From Protula sp. h YS-2021 (Eukaryota > Annelida > Polychaeta > Sabellida > Serpulidae), in the NCBI GenBank assembly GCA_949752745.1, contig OX457025.1, positions 50,209,601 to 50,273,600 on the forward strand: 64,000 bases of DNA, read 5' to 3'. The first letter of the stretch is position 1. Each line of letters opens with the position of its first letter. The notes beneath the pieces are model-generated. The model saw only the letters and a program-made list of their open reading frames with translations, was not told where the DNA came from and ran no database searches. Positions 36,290 to 47,454 of this stretch are shown here, one piece after another. The translations under genes and the position numbers were made by a program.

Positions 36290-36530
36290 TATCCTGATCC
36301 CAAGAAAACATTTTTCTCAGTACAAAATTGTTGTTTAACCATAGAAATTGTGCGTTGTATTTATAATTGGGTCATTTGTGTGATGCACTCTTTCTAAAAT
36401 AACGCCAGTGGTCTGAGTCATGCGCCGAGATTAGCCAAATTGACATCAACGACACGTTCTATTATAGGAACTATCACTCTTGCTGTCATAGGAAGACCGC
36501 AAGAGTCATCTAGGACTAAGTTAAAACCAA
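36290..36530. repeat. Dispersed repeat with a CCTATTATAGGAACTATGA-type module
   Basis: Shares an extended match in inverted orientation with 46940-47165, including 'GCGCCGAGATT', 'TTGACATCAA' and 'TATTATAGGAACTAT(C/G)AC', then 'TCTTGCTGTC(A/G)TAGGAAGAC'. Shorter versions of the last module occur at about 35786-35815 and 47385-47430. Confidence 0.65.
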
Positions 36531-36659
36531 TAATCATGGCACCAAATTGTCCGTAATTACACTGACACAATTCGGTTATTGCCTGTAGATATTGGCAATA
36601 ATTATTGTTTCGGGACAGGCCGTAACCATAGCCAACCTGGTATATTCACCCGTAAACCA

Positions 36660-37258
36660 GTGGCGGCATTCGCGAAAGTGTAAGTTTAAACTTAGAGTCA
36701 ATCTAAGTGCAAAAATGCAAGAGTTAACTTTCCCGTTGGTTTAACTTAGCGGTATTCACAAAATGTAAGTTTAAGCTTCCACTCAAGTATAAGTTCAATC
36801 CCACGCGATATTTAAATACCTGGAGTGCTTTGTTTACCTTGGCAACAATCAATTTATTGAGATTAAATGAAGAATATGAAAGGGTTTTTATGAGGGAAAG
36901 TGTTTCGAGATAGGAGTAATCCGTTTGAAGTTTACAATGACGATGAACTTTTAACTCGATATGGATTTTCAAGAGAAGATATTCATTTTTTGGAGGAAAA
37001 TCTCGAAAATTTGGAGTAGGAAACAAGAAGAAGCTTTAACGCTCCGAAACATCTAAAAGCCTCCGATATTTACATTGACAACCAGTTTATACGATTAGTC
37101 GCACTCTTTATGAAAATTTTGCAATATTGACTTAGAATGTAAGCTGATAAACTTACGCGATGAATATGGCGTAAGTAAGTAAACTTACGTAAGTTTAATC
37201 TTGAGATCTAAGTTTAATATCTAAGTAAATAAACTCAGATGTTCGTGAATACGGCCAC
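36660..37258 (+). mobile_element. PIF/Harbinger-like remnant with decayed transposase fragment
   Basis: Termini are inverted: 'GTGGCGGCATTCGCGAA' at 36660 and 'TTCGTGAATACGGCCAC' ending 37258, with a possible CAG direct repeat on both sides. Between them, 36906-37013 (plus) encodes 'RDRSNPFEVYNDDELLTRYG' followed by 'FSREDIHFLEENLENLE' and a stop. This is the N-terminal block of Harbinger (HARBI1-like) DDE transposases, 'R..NPL..Y.D.EL..RYRF.R..I..L...L'. The preceding frame 'LNEEYERVFMRES' is one shift away. The catalytic domain is deleted. Confidence 0.65.
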
Positions 37259-37965
37259 AGATACAAGCGAATGTAACTGTCGTCAACTGTATCTCACGAC
37301 CGCCACTCCCGAAAAGTTAATTTCATCCCGTATCAAAACAGCTATTTCACAAAATAAAACATTTCCTTAAGTGTTTATTCAAACACTTATTAACACAGAA
37401 TAAGAACAAGGGCAGAGATGAGAATTTTTCTTTGCATGTATGCTTTTTTGGGTTCGACTGCCACAGGTTGCTTGCCTAACAATTTTTATGCAATGAACTG
37501 GCAATCTCCGGGCGAAGCACAGCAAGACAAGTATCGAACTATGCCACAACAGCATGTGAAACTGGTTTTTGAGACAGGCTGTCATACCATATTAAAGAGT
37601 GATGGTTCATTTTTCCGTTTCTGATATTTCCCCGAGATACTACCCAGATGACCCCTCAAGGCCACCGGATGTTTACACATGAAACGATATAGTAGCTTAT
37701 GAATTTATATCTCCTACGGCCGCATTGAAGGCCATGCTTTGAAATCTTAATTTCGAAGTAACTACAATTTGCCATCCTTTTTGGGAGGGAGGGAAATGGG
37801 GGAGCTTTAATATATTTTCTGCACCCAAGGAACGGGGAAGGGGAGAAGGGGAAAATAAATACAAACAAGCATTTTTTTTTGGCTTTTCAATCTTTATTGA
37901 ATAAACATCAAGTTGATGCCATATAGCTTATTTAAATCGTTTTCCGCCCAAGCATCACATAACAA
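37259..37965. other. Non-coding stretch, nothing recognised
   Basis: Two antiparallel frames of 68 codons overlap (37379-37624) but neither resembles a protein I know. No repeat partner was noticed in the window. Confidence 0.35.
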
Positions 37966-37979
37966 ATAACAAAATGTAC

Positions 37980-39466
37980 TAAGAGGTGTATCTTATAAAT
38001 AGTTGATTTCACTCAAATACCCGCAGAAGTGCCGCCTCACTGTGTTTATGAATTTGTTCATGACGTGTTCGGTTGGGAATGACCACGAACTGACCTGAAA
38101 AAAAGTTAAATCATAGCATACTTACTCATAAGGTAAAAGCCAATAACGCTTCCGTATACGATTTATTTTGCATAGATTGTGAACCGCGGCTCTTCTCTCC
38201 CTCTTCTTCTCATTAAAACTATCCAAGTCATAATCGCCCAACACTATGTTTCAGTCACGTACATGTATATTGAGACGAATTCAATTTAGCCTGTAATCTA
38301 TGAAGACTAGGCAACAATACACTGTGAGGCGTACTGTCGCATGTAAACAGGCTCATAAAGCACACGGAACCACGTTGATACTCGTATGTGTAACCACGTC
38401 CACGCTTAACTGTGTTATCGCGTTACTAAATCTACCTCTATTTTCTGCGCATATAAATAAGCAGGCGACTGTTACATTGATACTGTGTTTATCCACTAGC
38501 CTTTTTATCTACGTCCAAAATCGTTCTGTGTACCAGATACCGAGTATGCCAGTATAATGTTTAAATATCTTCGTCCCACCTCCTCGTTAGTACAGCACAA
38601 AACAGGTGTAGGTTGAATAGTGTGTGTGATAAGTATTTACATGTCTGCAAGTAAATCAGCTGATCGGCTATGCATAATGCAATACTTCAAATAGTACACG
38701 TAAATGGCCACGAAAAGGAAGGCATGTGTACCAAGATAATATTTAGAGTTATATTGTTGTTAGAGTATGGCCACCGAGCGTGATAAAAGCTCCCCTGCAT
38801 GTCAGTGCCTGTATATGTTAAGATCAGTGAAGTATAACGTGTACACTTGTCCATATATAGAAAGGAAATAAGGGGGTGAGATTATTGATTTGAGATCTGT
38901 TGTCAGCGACGGCAAGGAGGTTAGCAGCTGTAGGGTTGAACAGCGAAGTACGAGGCGAGAGTTGGTGATATAGAAGGGGACACAGCCAGAGAGCGCCTGG
39001 TTTTCTGAGGGGTAGCAGTCAGGGCTGGATGAAGTGATGTGTGTGGGGACAGCGTGTGTGCATGAGCGCTAGGTTGTCTGAGGGTATGCATGGTTGAATC
39101 GAAAATGGAATGGTGGATGGTAAAGTGAAAGGAATAGAAATAGCTGACGGTTGAGGGGGATTTCTATCGAGAGGGGGGTTGTTTGGCACTAAAATCATTG
39201 TAGACGTGTATTGACCGCTAAGCGGCTGGCACACAATAACTGAATAGCAGCCCGAATATGTGTATATATTATCTGTTGTGTGTCTATGTTTTCTACTCTG
39301 TTGCTTTGGTATTAGAGGAATTACGGACATTACAGTATTTTACGCCCTTAAGTAAAGCCACAAAAATTTTAACATGGTGCTCAGTGGGAGGTGCCATAAG
39401 CAAGCTAGTGTTAAGTTCTTATTCGTTACCCGTGCATTGTGGTAGAGCTAGATTTAGTGTAAACCA
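37980..39466 (+). other. LINE 5' region without visible ORF1
   Basis: Sequence between the left target-site duplication and the ORF2 ATG. Frames of 85 codons (38300-38557) and 75 codons (39258-39485, overlapping the ORF2 start) show no coiled coil, RRM or zinc knuckle. It may act as promoter/5' UTR or be a decayed ORF1. Confidence 0.45.
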
Positions 39467-42400
39467 ATGGCTCTTAGTATATTGAGCAATAACGTTAGGG
39501 GAATCCGCAACCGAAATAAACGGTGTGCACTATTTCGGGAATTTAAGGAATCTAAAACGGACATTATATTAATACAAGAAAGCCACTCCTCCCCAGAGGT
39601 AATGAAGGCGTGGGAAAGTGAATGGCAAGGTAAGATGTTCTGCAGTCATGGGACGAACAGGAGCAGCGGTGTAGCATTTCTTCTCAACTCCAACCTTGAC
39701 AATGTCACGTATAAAGACTATAGCAACGGTAGACTGCAATATATCTATTTTAAAGCCAACAATAAAAACGTGTGCATCTTTAACATATACGCCCCTAATC
39801 ACGACTGGGAACAGATTAGGTTTTACGAACTTCTTCGCTCAATCCTTCCTACGATATCTTATGACGAGTTGATTATCGGAGGTGATTTCAATCTGGTGTT
39901 GTCCAAACTCGATAAAACTGGGGGTTGCATTCCAAAGAAGAAAAGTACTGAGATACTCCATAGCTTAATTGAAGACTTCAGCCTAGTAGATATTTGGAGA
40001 GTTAAACACCCAAAACGAAAGGAATTTACATGGTCCCAGCCCCGACCCCGGATACATTGTAGACTTGATTACTTTCTCATCTCTCCAGGTATCGCTGAAG
40101 CTTGCCTACATTGCAAAATAAAATACATGCCCTTTACAGATCACAAAAGTATATCGCTTTCAATTGACAACTTTGGCTCTAGCCGCGGCCCAAACTACTG
40201 GTGCTTCAATAATAGTTTTCTTCATGAACCATCATTTACAGAGGCAATGAAACGTTTGATCAGCGACAAATGGTTGGAACTACAGTATATCAGCGACGCG
40301 AGACTGCGTTACGATCTATTAAAATTCGAAATAATGCAATTTAGTATCAGTTATGGTAAACAAAAAGCACGTCAAAGGCGAGAAGAAGAAACCTGTCTGA
40401 GAAATAGAATAAATGTCCTTGAGGACAAAATTACTGAACAAAACGACAACGAAAATGAATTTAATGAATGTAAGCTTCAACTTGAAAAACTATTAGACTA
40501 CAAAACTCATGGGGCAAACATTAGAGCAAGAATTGAACATATAGAACACAATGAAAAGAGCACATCCTATTTCTTTAACACCGCGAAGCAGCCCTACAAT
40601 AAAAAAACTATAACTAGACTTAAGATGCGAGATAACGCAATTACACTTTCATCAAAAGAAATCTTGAACGAAATTAAAATATTTTATCAAACCCTTTACG
40701 CATCAAGACCCCTAAACAACAACTTAACAAATACCCTCAACTCGTTGCAAGGCGTCCCGCAATTGAGTGACGCAAATCGTGATGACATGGAACATCAGAT
40801 GACAGTAAATGAGCTTTATCTTACGTTGAAGACTATGAAGCGTAATAAAAGTCTCGGTGTTGATGGTCTCTCGGCGGAATTCTACGAAAAGTTTTGGCCT
40901 ATCCTAGGCCCAATTCTTGTTGAAGTATTTGAAGTTTCCAAATTAAGTAACCTCCTCCCACTCTCATTACGTAGAACGTCGATAATTTTGTTGCATAAGC
41001 GAGGCAAAGACCCCGAGCTAATAAAAAATTGGAGACCGATATCCCTGTTAAACACCGACTACAAAATACTCTCCAAAACTATCGCCCGTAGAATCTCCCC
41101 AGTACTCGGAAAGCTTATAAACGAGGATCAAACTGCTTTTATCAAAGGGAGGTACATTGGAGAAAACATTCGACTAATCTCCGACATGTTGGAATTTACC
41201 GAACGGGAAAAAATACCCGGACTGCTCCTACAAATAGACTTCGAAAAAGCTTTCGACAGTATTGAATGGGACTTTATGTTTGCGGCTCTACAAAAATTTA
41301 ATTTTGGCCAAGAAATAATATCATGGGTTAAACTCTGCTACACAGAAATTTACAGTACGATCTCAAATAACGGGTTTACTACCGGTTGGTTCGAGCTGTT
41401 CAGAGGTCTTAGACAAGGTTGTGGCTTATCGTGCGTCCTGTTCGTCCTCGCTGTCGAAATTCTTGCAATATTGATTAGAAATAGCAAAAAAATTGTTGGC
41501 ATTAAAGTAAATACGACCGAATTCAAAATAAGTCAATTCGCTGATGATACTACCACAATACTGGGCAACACTGAATCTATCCCGATACTTTTTTCAACAT
41601 TGGAATCTTTCGCTGAAATGTCGGGTCTTCGTATTAATAAAGAAAAAACAATGCTTATCTGGTTGGGGCCTTGGAAGAAAAAGGGAAGTATACTTGGGTT
41701 ACAAGTATCCCAGTCATGTTTTAATATGCTAGGTGTCTCCCTAGGCTATAATAGCAGTAAATGCAATGAAATAAATATTGGTGAAAAAAATGAAATAAAT
41801 ATTGGTGAACAAAATGAAAAACAAATACCAAGTCTGGTCCAATAGAGATCTATCATTAATAGGCAAAATTCTCATTAGCAAATCCTTGGGAATATCAAAC
41901 TTGATTTATTCACTCTCGAACGTCACGTGCTCCAACTCTGATTTAGAGCGAGCTCAGTATGAAACGAACATGTTTCTATGGAATTACACGAAAGCTAAAG
42001 TGAAACATAGCACTCTTATTAGTGAGTACTCCAAAGGGGGTTTAAAAGCAATCGACTTTAAGTCGCAAGATAAAGCACTAAAATTGGCATGGATTCCACG
42101 AATCTTAAAAAATAATAAATGGTGTGAAATACTGCGCTTCTATGCAGCCAGGCTTGGTGGGTTTAGTTATCTGCTAAGGTGTAATTTTGACGTCAGCAAG
42201 TTGGCATATATACCAGCCTTCTACAAAGAAATTTTGAAAAATTTTCGTGAAGTGTTTCAAACAAGCAAAGATTCAGCACAAATTCTGTGGAACAATAAAA
42301 ATATATTAATAAACAACAAGCAAATATTTTATAAAAGCTGGTTTGATAAAGGCATCCATCTTGCAAAGGACTTTCAGGATGCAAACGGTAACTGGTTAAC

Positions 42401-43115
42401 TGTGAAACATTTTAATGAAATATATAACTTAAAGGTAAACTTTTTAACTTTTCATGCAGTTAAATCCGCAATCAAATTACGAGTTGATGTCGATGCCCGT
42501 ATCGCGTTCAATAATTTCGTGTTTGAGACTGGTCAAAATCTTTCGGACATCTCGAATGCCAAGTCAAAACTCTTTTATAATGAGTTGATAAAAAGGGTGG
42601 AAAAAGACCCTACCAGTCACGGCTTCTGGGCAAATGCTGGTTTTGACACAAATGCCGTATATAAAAGCACTGCTCTTATGAAAGCGTCCTGCAGAAGCAG
42701 TAAACTTGTAGCGTTTCACTATAAAATAATCCAAAACACTGTAGCGTATAACCTAAACCTGAAAAAATGGGGCATAAGACAGACCAACAAGTGCAAATAT
42801 TGTTTAACTGAGGACGACTTGTTTCACACCTTTCTTAACTGCCCAAACACTATTAAAATTATAAAAACCTCGTTCAGAAACTTGGGAATTAATTACTTCA
42901 ACGCTGAAGAGTTTCTGTTAGGCTCCCCCGATAAAGCAAAAAATCATATCCTTCTCCTAATAAAGTATCTTATTTGGAAAGCTCGGTTCTATGACTACCA
43001 ATTTCAACACTCAATTCTATTGAAAGAAATCCAGACGCACATAGAAGTAGACAAAAAGACCCTTTCGAGTTCGAATTTTGAACTAAAGTTGGAAAGGATG
43101 GCATCATCCATTTAA
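39467..43115 (+). pseudogene. LINE ORF2: AP endonuclease, reverse transcriptase, C-terminal CCHC; one frameshift
   Basis: The ATG at 39467 opens a 792-aa frame. Residues 1-240 are an APE-type endonuclease: 'LSNNVRGIRNRNKR', 'IILIQESHS' (Glu), 'NIYAPNHD', 'ELIIGGDFNLV' (Asp/Asn), 'RLDYFLIS', 'MPFTDHKSISL' (His). RT blocks follow from about residue 460: 'WRPISLLNTDYKILSK', 'DQTAFIKGRYIGEN', 'LLLQIDFEKAFDSIEWDFM', 'GLRQGCGLSCVLF', and catalytic 'ISQFADDTTTI'. Near 41,790, after a 24-bp duplication (GAAATAAATATTGGTGAA twice), the frame shifts. The rest (41802-43115, 437 aa) continues with 'YQVWSNRDLSLIGKILISKS' and a C-terminal 'CKYCLTEDDLFHTFLNC' CCHC-like motif. Motif order fits the L1/Tx1 group. 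The enzyme nicks target DNA and copies RNA in place. Apart from one indel the gene is intact. Confidence 0.85.
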
Positions 43116-43394
43116 CATTTAAATGTTTCAGAGCAGGTCCTCTTCCTTAGGATAATACCAAAGCAACTCACTTACTCCCTTCATCGTTCTTTTGTGCTGT
43201 ACTGTACATGTCCCGTCTCTTGTTGTATTTAATTGTTTGTCTCTGTAAACAAGTTGTTCTGTAACGTCCTGTCTTATTTGTGTACGAGTGACAAAATCCT
43301 GGGAAAAGGCCTGCGTGCCAGCTGTGAATAATACACAAGTTGTTGAAAGTATCATGAGAAATCAGGAACAAAAAATAAAAAAGACAAAAAAAAA
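43116..43394 (+). other. LINE 3' UTR and A-rich tail
   Basis: Follows the ORF2 TAA and ends with 'aacaaaaaataaaaaagac' plus an A9 run directly before the right target-site duplication. Confidence 0.75.
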
Positions 43395-43408
43395 ATAACA
43401 AAATGTAC

Positions 43409-43705
43409 AGGCACATACACAGGAAAACAATGGGAGATCCATCGCGTCATTTCATTTCTCAATGTAAATTTACTTTGAGATTACTACACGACTATTTCTT
43501 TGAAGAACTACTAAAAAATGACAAACTTTATTGTATCAAAATAATTTTTTTTAAATCTTTACATTTTTAGAACTAAAATCGCGTTTTGTTGTTTTTGTTT
43601 TATTTCTATTATTACTTTTTCTTTTACTACCAGTAAGTTAGTGTAACTGAGATAATAGTAAAGGATTTTAAATTATTATTTTACAGAGAGCATGCATGAA
43701 AATAG
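43409..43705. other. AT-rich spacer, nothing recognised
   Basis: Low-complexity T-rich sequence between the LINE and the 330-bp repeat. No frame or repeat partner supported. Confidence 0.4.
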
Positions 43706-44372
43706 TAAATAGAGGGACCAAGTGTGCATCATATATAATAATCAATGATATATAACCCAAAAATACAACTTTGGGAGACCATGCTTTGGTCTCCCTTTTT
43801 ACTATCTTTTATCTATGATCTCTCTAAGTGACACCTTTAGTGTCTTTTAGCATATACAAAAGGTCTCCCTATGTTGGCATATTCTGTGTGCATATATTAT
43901 CAAATGTGTGCATATATTATCATATAATATTTTTAGTGTCATTGTAGGTTCAACTCCTACAGGGTGCACGCATAACGATTTCTTATGCGGAGTTACTGCG
44001 CTCTCCGGTTGTGGCACATCAAACTTTAGTAATATTGTAAATAGGGGGACCAAATGCGCATCATATATAATAATCAATGGCATATAACCCAAAAATACAA
44101 CTTTGGGAGACCATACCTTTGTCTCCCTATATACTATTTTTTATCTATGGTCTCTCTAAGTGACACCTTTAGTGTCTTTTAACATATTCAAAAGGTCTTC
44201 CATTGTTGGCTTATTCTGTGTGCATATATTATCAAATGTGTGTATATATTATAAACTTTTTTGTTAGTGTCATTGTAGGATCAACTCCTTCGGGGTGCAG
44301 GCATAACGATTTTTTATGTGGAGTTACTGCGCTCTCCGGTGTTGGCACATCAATCTTTAGTAATATAGTGAT
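43706..44372. repeat. ~329-bp tandem repeat with three conserved hairpins, about two units
   Basis: Unit 2 repeats unit 1 at an offset of about 329 bp ('gcatcatatataataatcaatg', 'ttgggagaccat', 'ggtctctctaagtgacacc'). Each unit contains (a) GGGAGACCA-tgctt-TGGTCTCCC, (b) TGTAGG-ttcaact-CCTACA, a stem with a 7-nt loop like a tRNA T-arm (43943-43961), and (c) CGCATAA-cgatttc-TTATGCG. The T-arm word GGTTCAACTCC resembles a pol III B box. The same repeat occurs at 52117-52230 plus 53644-54078. Confidence 0.8.
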
Positions 44373-44677
44373 AAAATATATGACTATCCCATCAATACCC
44401 CTCACTCTGCAATAAAACATTTGAGCCGCTCGATCGCTTTCTCAACATATCCTCTAGCACTGGCTATTATTTCACTTCCTGCACCTCCGTCGCAATCATT
44501 TGTTTATTTCGCTTTGCTGGAGGGGGCGCTCTGCTCAGCTCTCAAGTAGTTCTTCTTTAATAAGCACGCCCGATCTGCCCACCATTGATCTGATGCATCC
44601 GCATAATGTAGTATTTTAATAAAGAAAAGACCTGTTTTGTTCACGCACTCTTCTCAGTATTTTGTCACTTCAGATAC
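44373..44677. other. Spacer with a short dispersed repeat
   Basis: The segment about 44573-44640 ('gatctgcccaccattgatc' ... 'tagtattttaataaagaa') recurs at about 54088-54148. The rest shows nothing I can name. Confidence 0.5.
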
Positions 44678-46078
44678 CTTCGTAAAATGCAGCAGTTTGA
44701 ATGGAGGCTTCTTCCACATTGGGTACACAGTTGGTGTGCATTGAAGATGCCCAAGTCACACTTGTCGCCGACATCGGTATTTTCTGGCGTTTCTAGTCTG
44801 GCAATGACGCCATCATTTGCTTTCTTGTGCTTAAGGAAGAAGCCATCACTGAAATTACGAAATATGCTCATTTAAATCTCTTATATATCAATTCATGTAC
44901 TTCATTATCGTACCGCTTTTAAAGTAATTCTAAGACAAATGAAAGTACAATACCATACTTCTCTATATGCTTCAAAAATAAAATATTACATGACAAGCCA
45001 CGTCAAGTCCATATCCTTCGTCACAATTTAAATTCCTATTAGGTTTACTGAAATAAGGTTTCGTGTCAATCATTAATTCTAACATTTTGAACACTTTAAC
45101 CTTGACAAAGATATAATATCCCACACCTGTTAACAACATTCAATACTAGCACAATCAAATGGGAAAGTACATTTGTAGCTTCTCCTGAGGACATGACACC
45201 ATCTATTGAAGCTTTCTTGTCACTTGTATTCTGCGGAGTCTGGTTTTTATTCTTGTAAATCCTCGGGTCGCGTATATGCCAGGTTCGACAGGTTATCCTG
45301 CAAAAAATATATCCAATAAACGTTCGATAATTTTCAACATATTAAATGAAGCGAGTGACAACCTTTTAATCAGTACGAGTACTATTTCTCCTACATTTGA
45401 GTGGGCCACAGCGTCATATCTGTAACATGTAGGGAAATTAACTAATATCAACAATAACAAAAACATATGCTCTGTATTTCCAATCTTCTAGTTAATGGAT
45501 ATGGGCAATATCAATTTGGAATATTATGAAAAACAAGTTGCTGATAGTGCACCGTGAACGTAAATTTGCATGCAGCAACTGAAGTTGGCTTTTGGCCTAT
45601 CTGGGTCACATTCACTTCTTTTCTTCCTCTCATGGATTCTTCTACACCTCGTGGATTTTAAAAAGTATGAAAGTACGAATTGGTTTATTCAAAACTTTTG
45701 TGCTCTATGTTATAACTCAAGTAGTAGTACCAGTCAGTCACCAAGTTCTACGGCATCTAAACCCTGCCAGGGATCAGTATTTCCATGAATAAAAACTTTA
45801 ATATCTATCGCCGAATCGCAATTTTATTTACCTTCTAAAGTTGATAAAGGAGCAATCCGCATTTGAACGTGGCTTCTTGCAATTGGCATATCGCTGCAAC
45901 CCTTTCAACATCATGGCAATCCTGGCTTTGTACCTAGGAGATTATAACAATATGCGGCAGAAAATAACATACTTTCAGTCAATGGCAAAGCTTGGGCTAA
46001 CAACACAGGTTTTTCCAGGCTTTTCCGGCAAAAAAGAACGAAATATATTGATGTTTTACTGTTTATCTACCGTTTCAG
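44650..46078. repeat. Segmental duplicate of 60.6-63.4 kb
   Basis: Exons and introns both match: 'atgctcatttaaatctctta', 'cttcattatc(g/a)taccgctttt', 'catgcagcaactgaagttgg' and 'gataaaggagcattc(t)' class words occur in the same order in both places. The other copy is longer because it carries a 1456-bp hAT element. Intron conservation shows DNA-level duplication, not retroposition. Confidence 0.8.
44678..45921 (-). pseudogene. Partial duplicate of the KDM3-like gene (three exons)
   Basis: Exons on the minus strand at about 45921-45832 ('ADCSFINFRR'), 45297-45127 ('THIRD'-less but open: 'ITCRTWHIRDPRIYKNKNQT' ... 'LVLNVVNR') and 44848-44678 ('VIARLETPENTDVGDKCDLG', 'IFNAHQLCTQCGRSLHSNCC'). 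Boundaries have CAG acceptors and GT donors, and the phases agree (AG|G, AG|T). The last exon has the KDM3-type cysteine-rich finger C-x2-C-x7-H-x2-C-x2-C but with Gly for the first Cys. Exon 1 has a one-base shift relative to the 63-kb copy. No JmjC exons follow, so only the finger region was copied. Exons 2 and 3 are more intact than in the main locus. Confidence 0.6.
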
Positions 46079-46278
46079 CACAAGTTTTTTATAGGTTTCA
46101 GATTTGCAATCTTCGCAATATTGAAGGTGTGACATCTCACGGCGTTACTACACCGCACACGCGCCAAGGATCCTAGACGACTGAACTTCTAATGTAATTG
46201 TTAAATTCCTCAACGCTATGTTTTTGGAATACGCTACTGGGGAGACTATTCCAATCTGCTGTTGAGGCCGCAATAAAA
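46079..46278. other. Spacer, nothing recognised
   Basis: About 200 bp between the segmental duplicate and the first MITE-2. No coding or repeat signal supported. Confidence 0.4.
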
Positions 46279-46759
46279 CTACCAGTAACCTAGGACTGTT
46301 CACCACTTTTCAATGGTTTTAGCGCAATAACTCTCATCTTTTGGACGCGATCCGGAGATGCTGTTATATGTAGCAAATTCAGAATTTTACACAAGTTTTG
46401 TGAAGTAAAATGTCATGATTTACGAAAATGCAAGGCCGGTGTATTTTTTGGGCATGATTTTCCAGCTATAACTCGCCACTTTATTCTATCATCCCGAAAT
46501 ATAAATTTTAAGTGCAAACTGTAAGACTATCAACTCGCTTTTCAAAATGACTGCTAAGAGCTATAATGGTTACACATGAACACAAATCTTACTTGACATG
46601 CGTATACTGACGGTTTACTTATAGCAGCTCAGTATTTTGCATTCGAGAACCAGTGGTAGTTGCCGGGAAGTTCGGCAAAAAATCATTTCCGGGATAATTG
46701 TTGTTTTCGGGAGGTGGCGACGGTACGGGTACAGGCGGATTTGACTTAGGTTACTGGTA
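46279..46759. mobile_element. MITE-2 copy A (TIR CTACCAGTAACCTA), 481 bp
   Basis: Ends are inverted: 'CTACCAGTAACCTA' at the left and 'TAGGTTACTGGTA' at the right. A second copy lies at 47455-47945 in the opposite orientation, with long shared words such as 'CAGTTTGCACTTAAAATTTA' (complement here), 'GCTCAGTATTTTGCATTCG' and 'CGGGATGATAGAATAAAGTG'. Non-coding. Confidence 0.8.
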
Positions 46760-46939
46760 TGTTTATAGATGTCAGTTCTTACTTGGAGATGCGTAAAAGC
46801 GTGTTTGTGTGTTTTTCTTGAGTTCCTAGTTGAAGCTACGAGTTTCGCTGTACGTATGACTGCTTTGTTGGTGAGGCCTTTTTTTAAGGGACGGCCGCAA
46901 TACTCATTTGTGCTAATTTTGAATTCAGTGGTGGTGAAT

Positions 46940-47165
46940 AATCTGTAGTCTTAGATGACTCTTGCAGTCTTCCTACGACAGCAAGAGTCATAGTTCCTAT
47001 AATAGGAAATGCCATTGATGTCAATTTTCAAATCTCGGCGCACGACTGGGGCCAACGGCGTCATTTTAGAAAGGTTGCATCACATAAATGGCCCAATTAT
47101 AAATTATAGCGTACAAGTTTTATGGTCAGATAGCAATTTTTACTGAGAAAAATATGTTTTCTTGA
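46940..47165. repeat. Inverted copy of the 36.3-36.5 kb repeat
   Basis: Complement of 36290-36530, with 'GTCTTCCTACGACAGCAAGA' and 'AATCTCGGCGCACGAC'. It lies between the two MITE-2 copies. Confidence 0.65.
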
Positions 47166-47454
47166 CATCAGGACATCGAATCCCTCATTATCGCCCACAA
47201 TAACAGTGAATCGACAGTTGCAAAACCACGTTTTACTCTAGTTTGGGAGTTTCGCTTAGGTCGAAAATAATGCGCCAGGGTACTTCTCAGTGTGCTTTTA
47301 AAGAAAGAGCCTGCCAGTTCCAGCCTCGGTGGCTTTGAACGTGAGCCGAAAGATCCAGAGCCTCGAAAATTGAGATCAATGGCCATTCCTATTGCAGGAA
47401 CGATGACCCTGTCTGTCCTAGGAAGATAGAAAGGGTCCGCTGGGACTAAATAAT

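Larger units (their letters stand above)
37966..43408 (+). mobile_element. L1/Tx1-type LINE bounded by a 14-bp target-site duplication
   Basis: ATAACAAAATGTAC occurs at 37966-37979 and again at 43395-43408, directly after an A-rich tail, so the element proper is about 37980-43394. It holds a ~1.5-kb 5' region, an endonuclease-RT gene (39467-43115) and a ~280-bp 3' region ending in poly-A-like sequence. An exact 14-bp duplication points to a fairly recent target-primed insertion. The 5' region contains no ORF1-like frame longer than 85 codons. Confidence 0.85.

Noticed and set aside
37379..37624. Two overlapping 68-codon frames on opposite strands
   Set aside because: No recognisable domain, no splice context, lengths within chance.
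43847..44092. Frame with 'HPVGVEPTMT'
   Set aside because: 'GVEPT' is the usual false translation of a tRNA T-arm on the wrong strand; it comes from the ~330-bp repeat hairpin.
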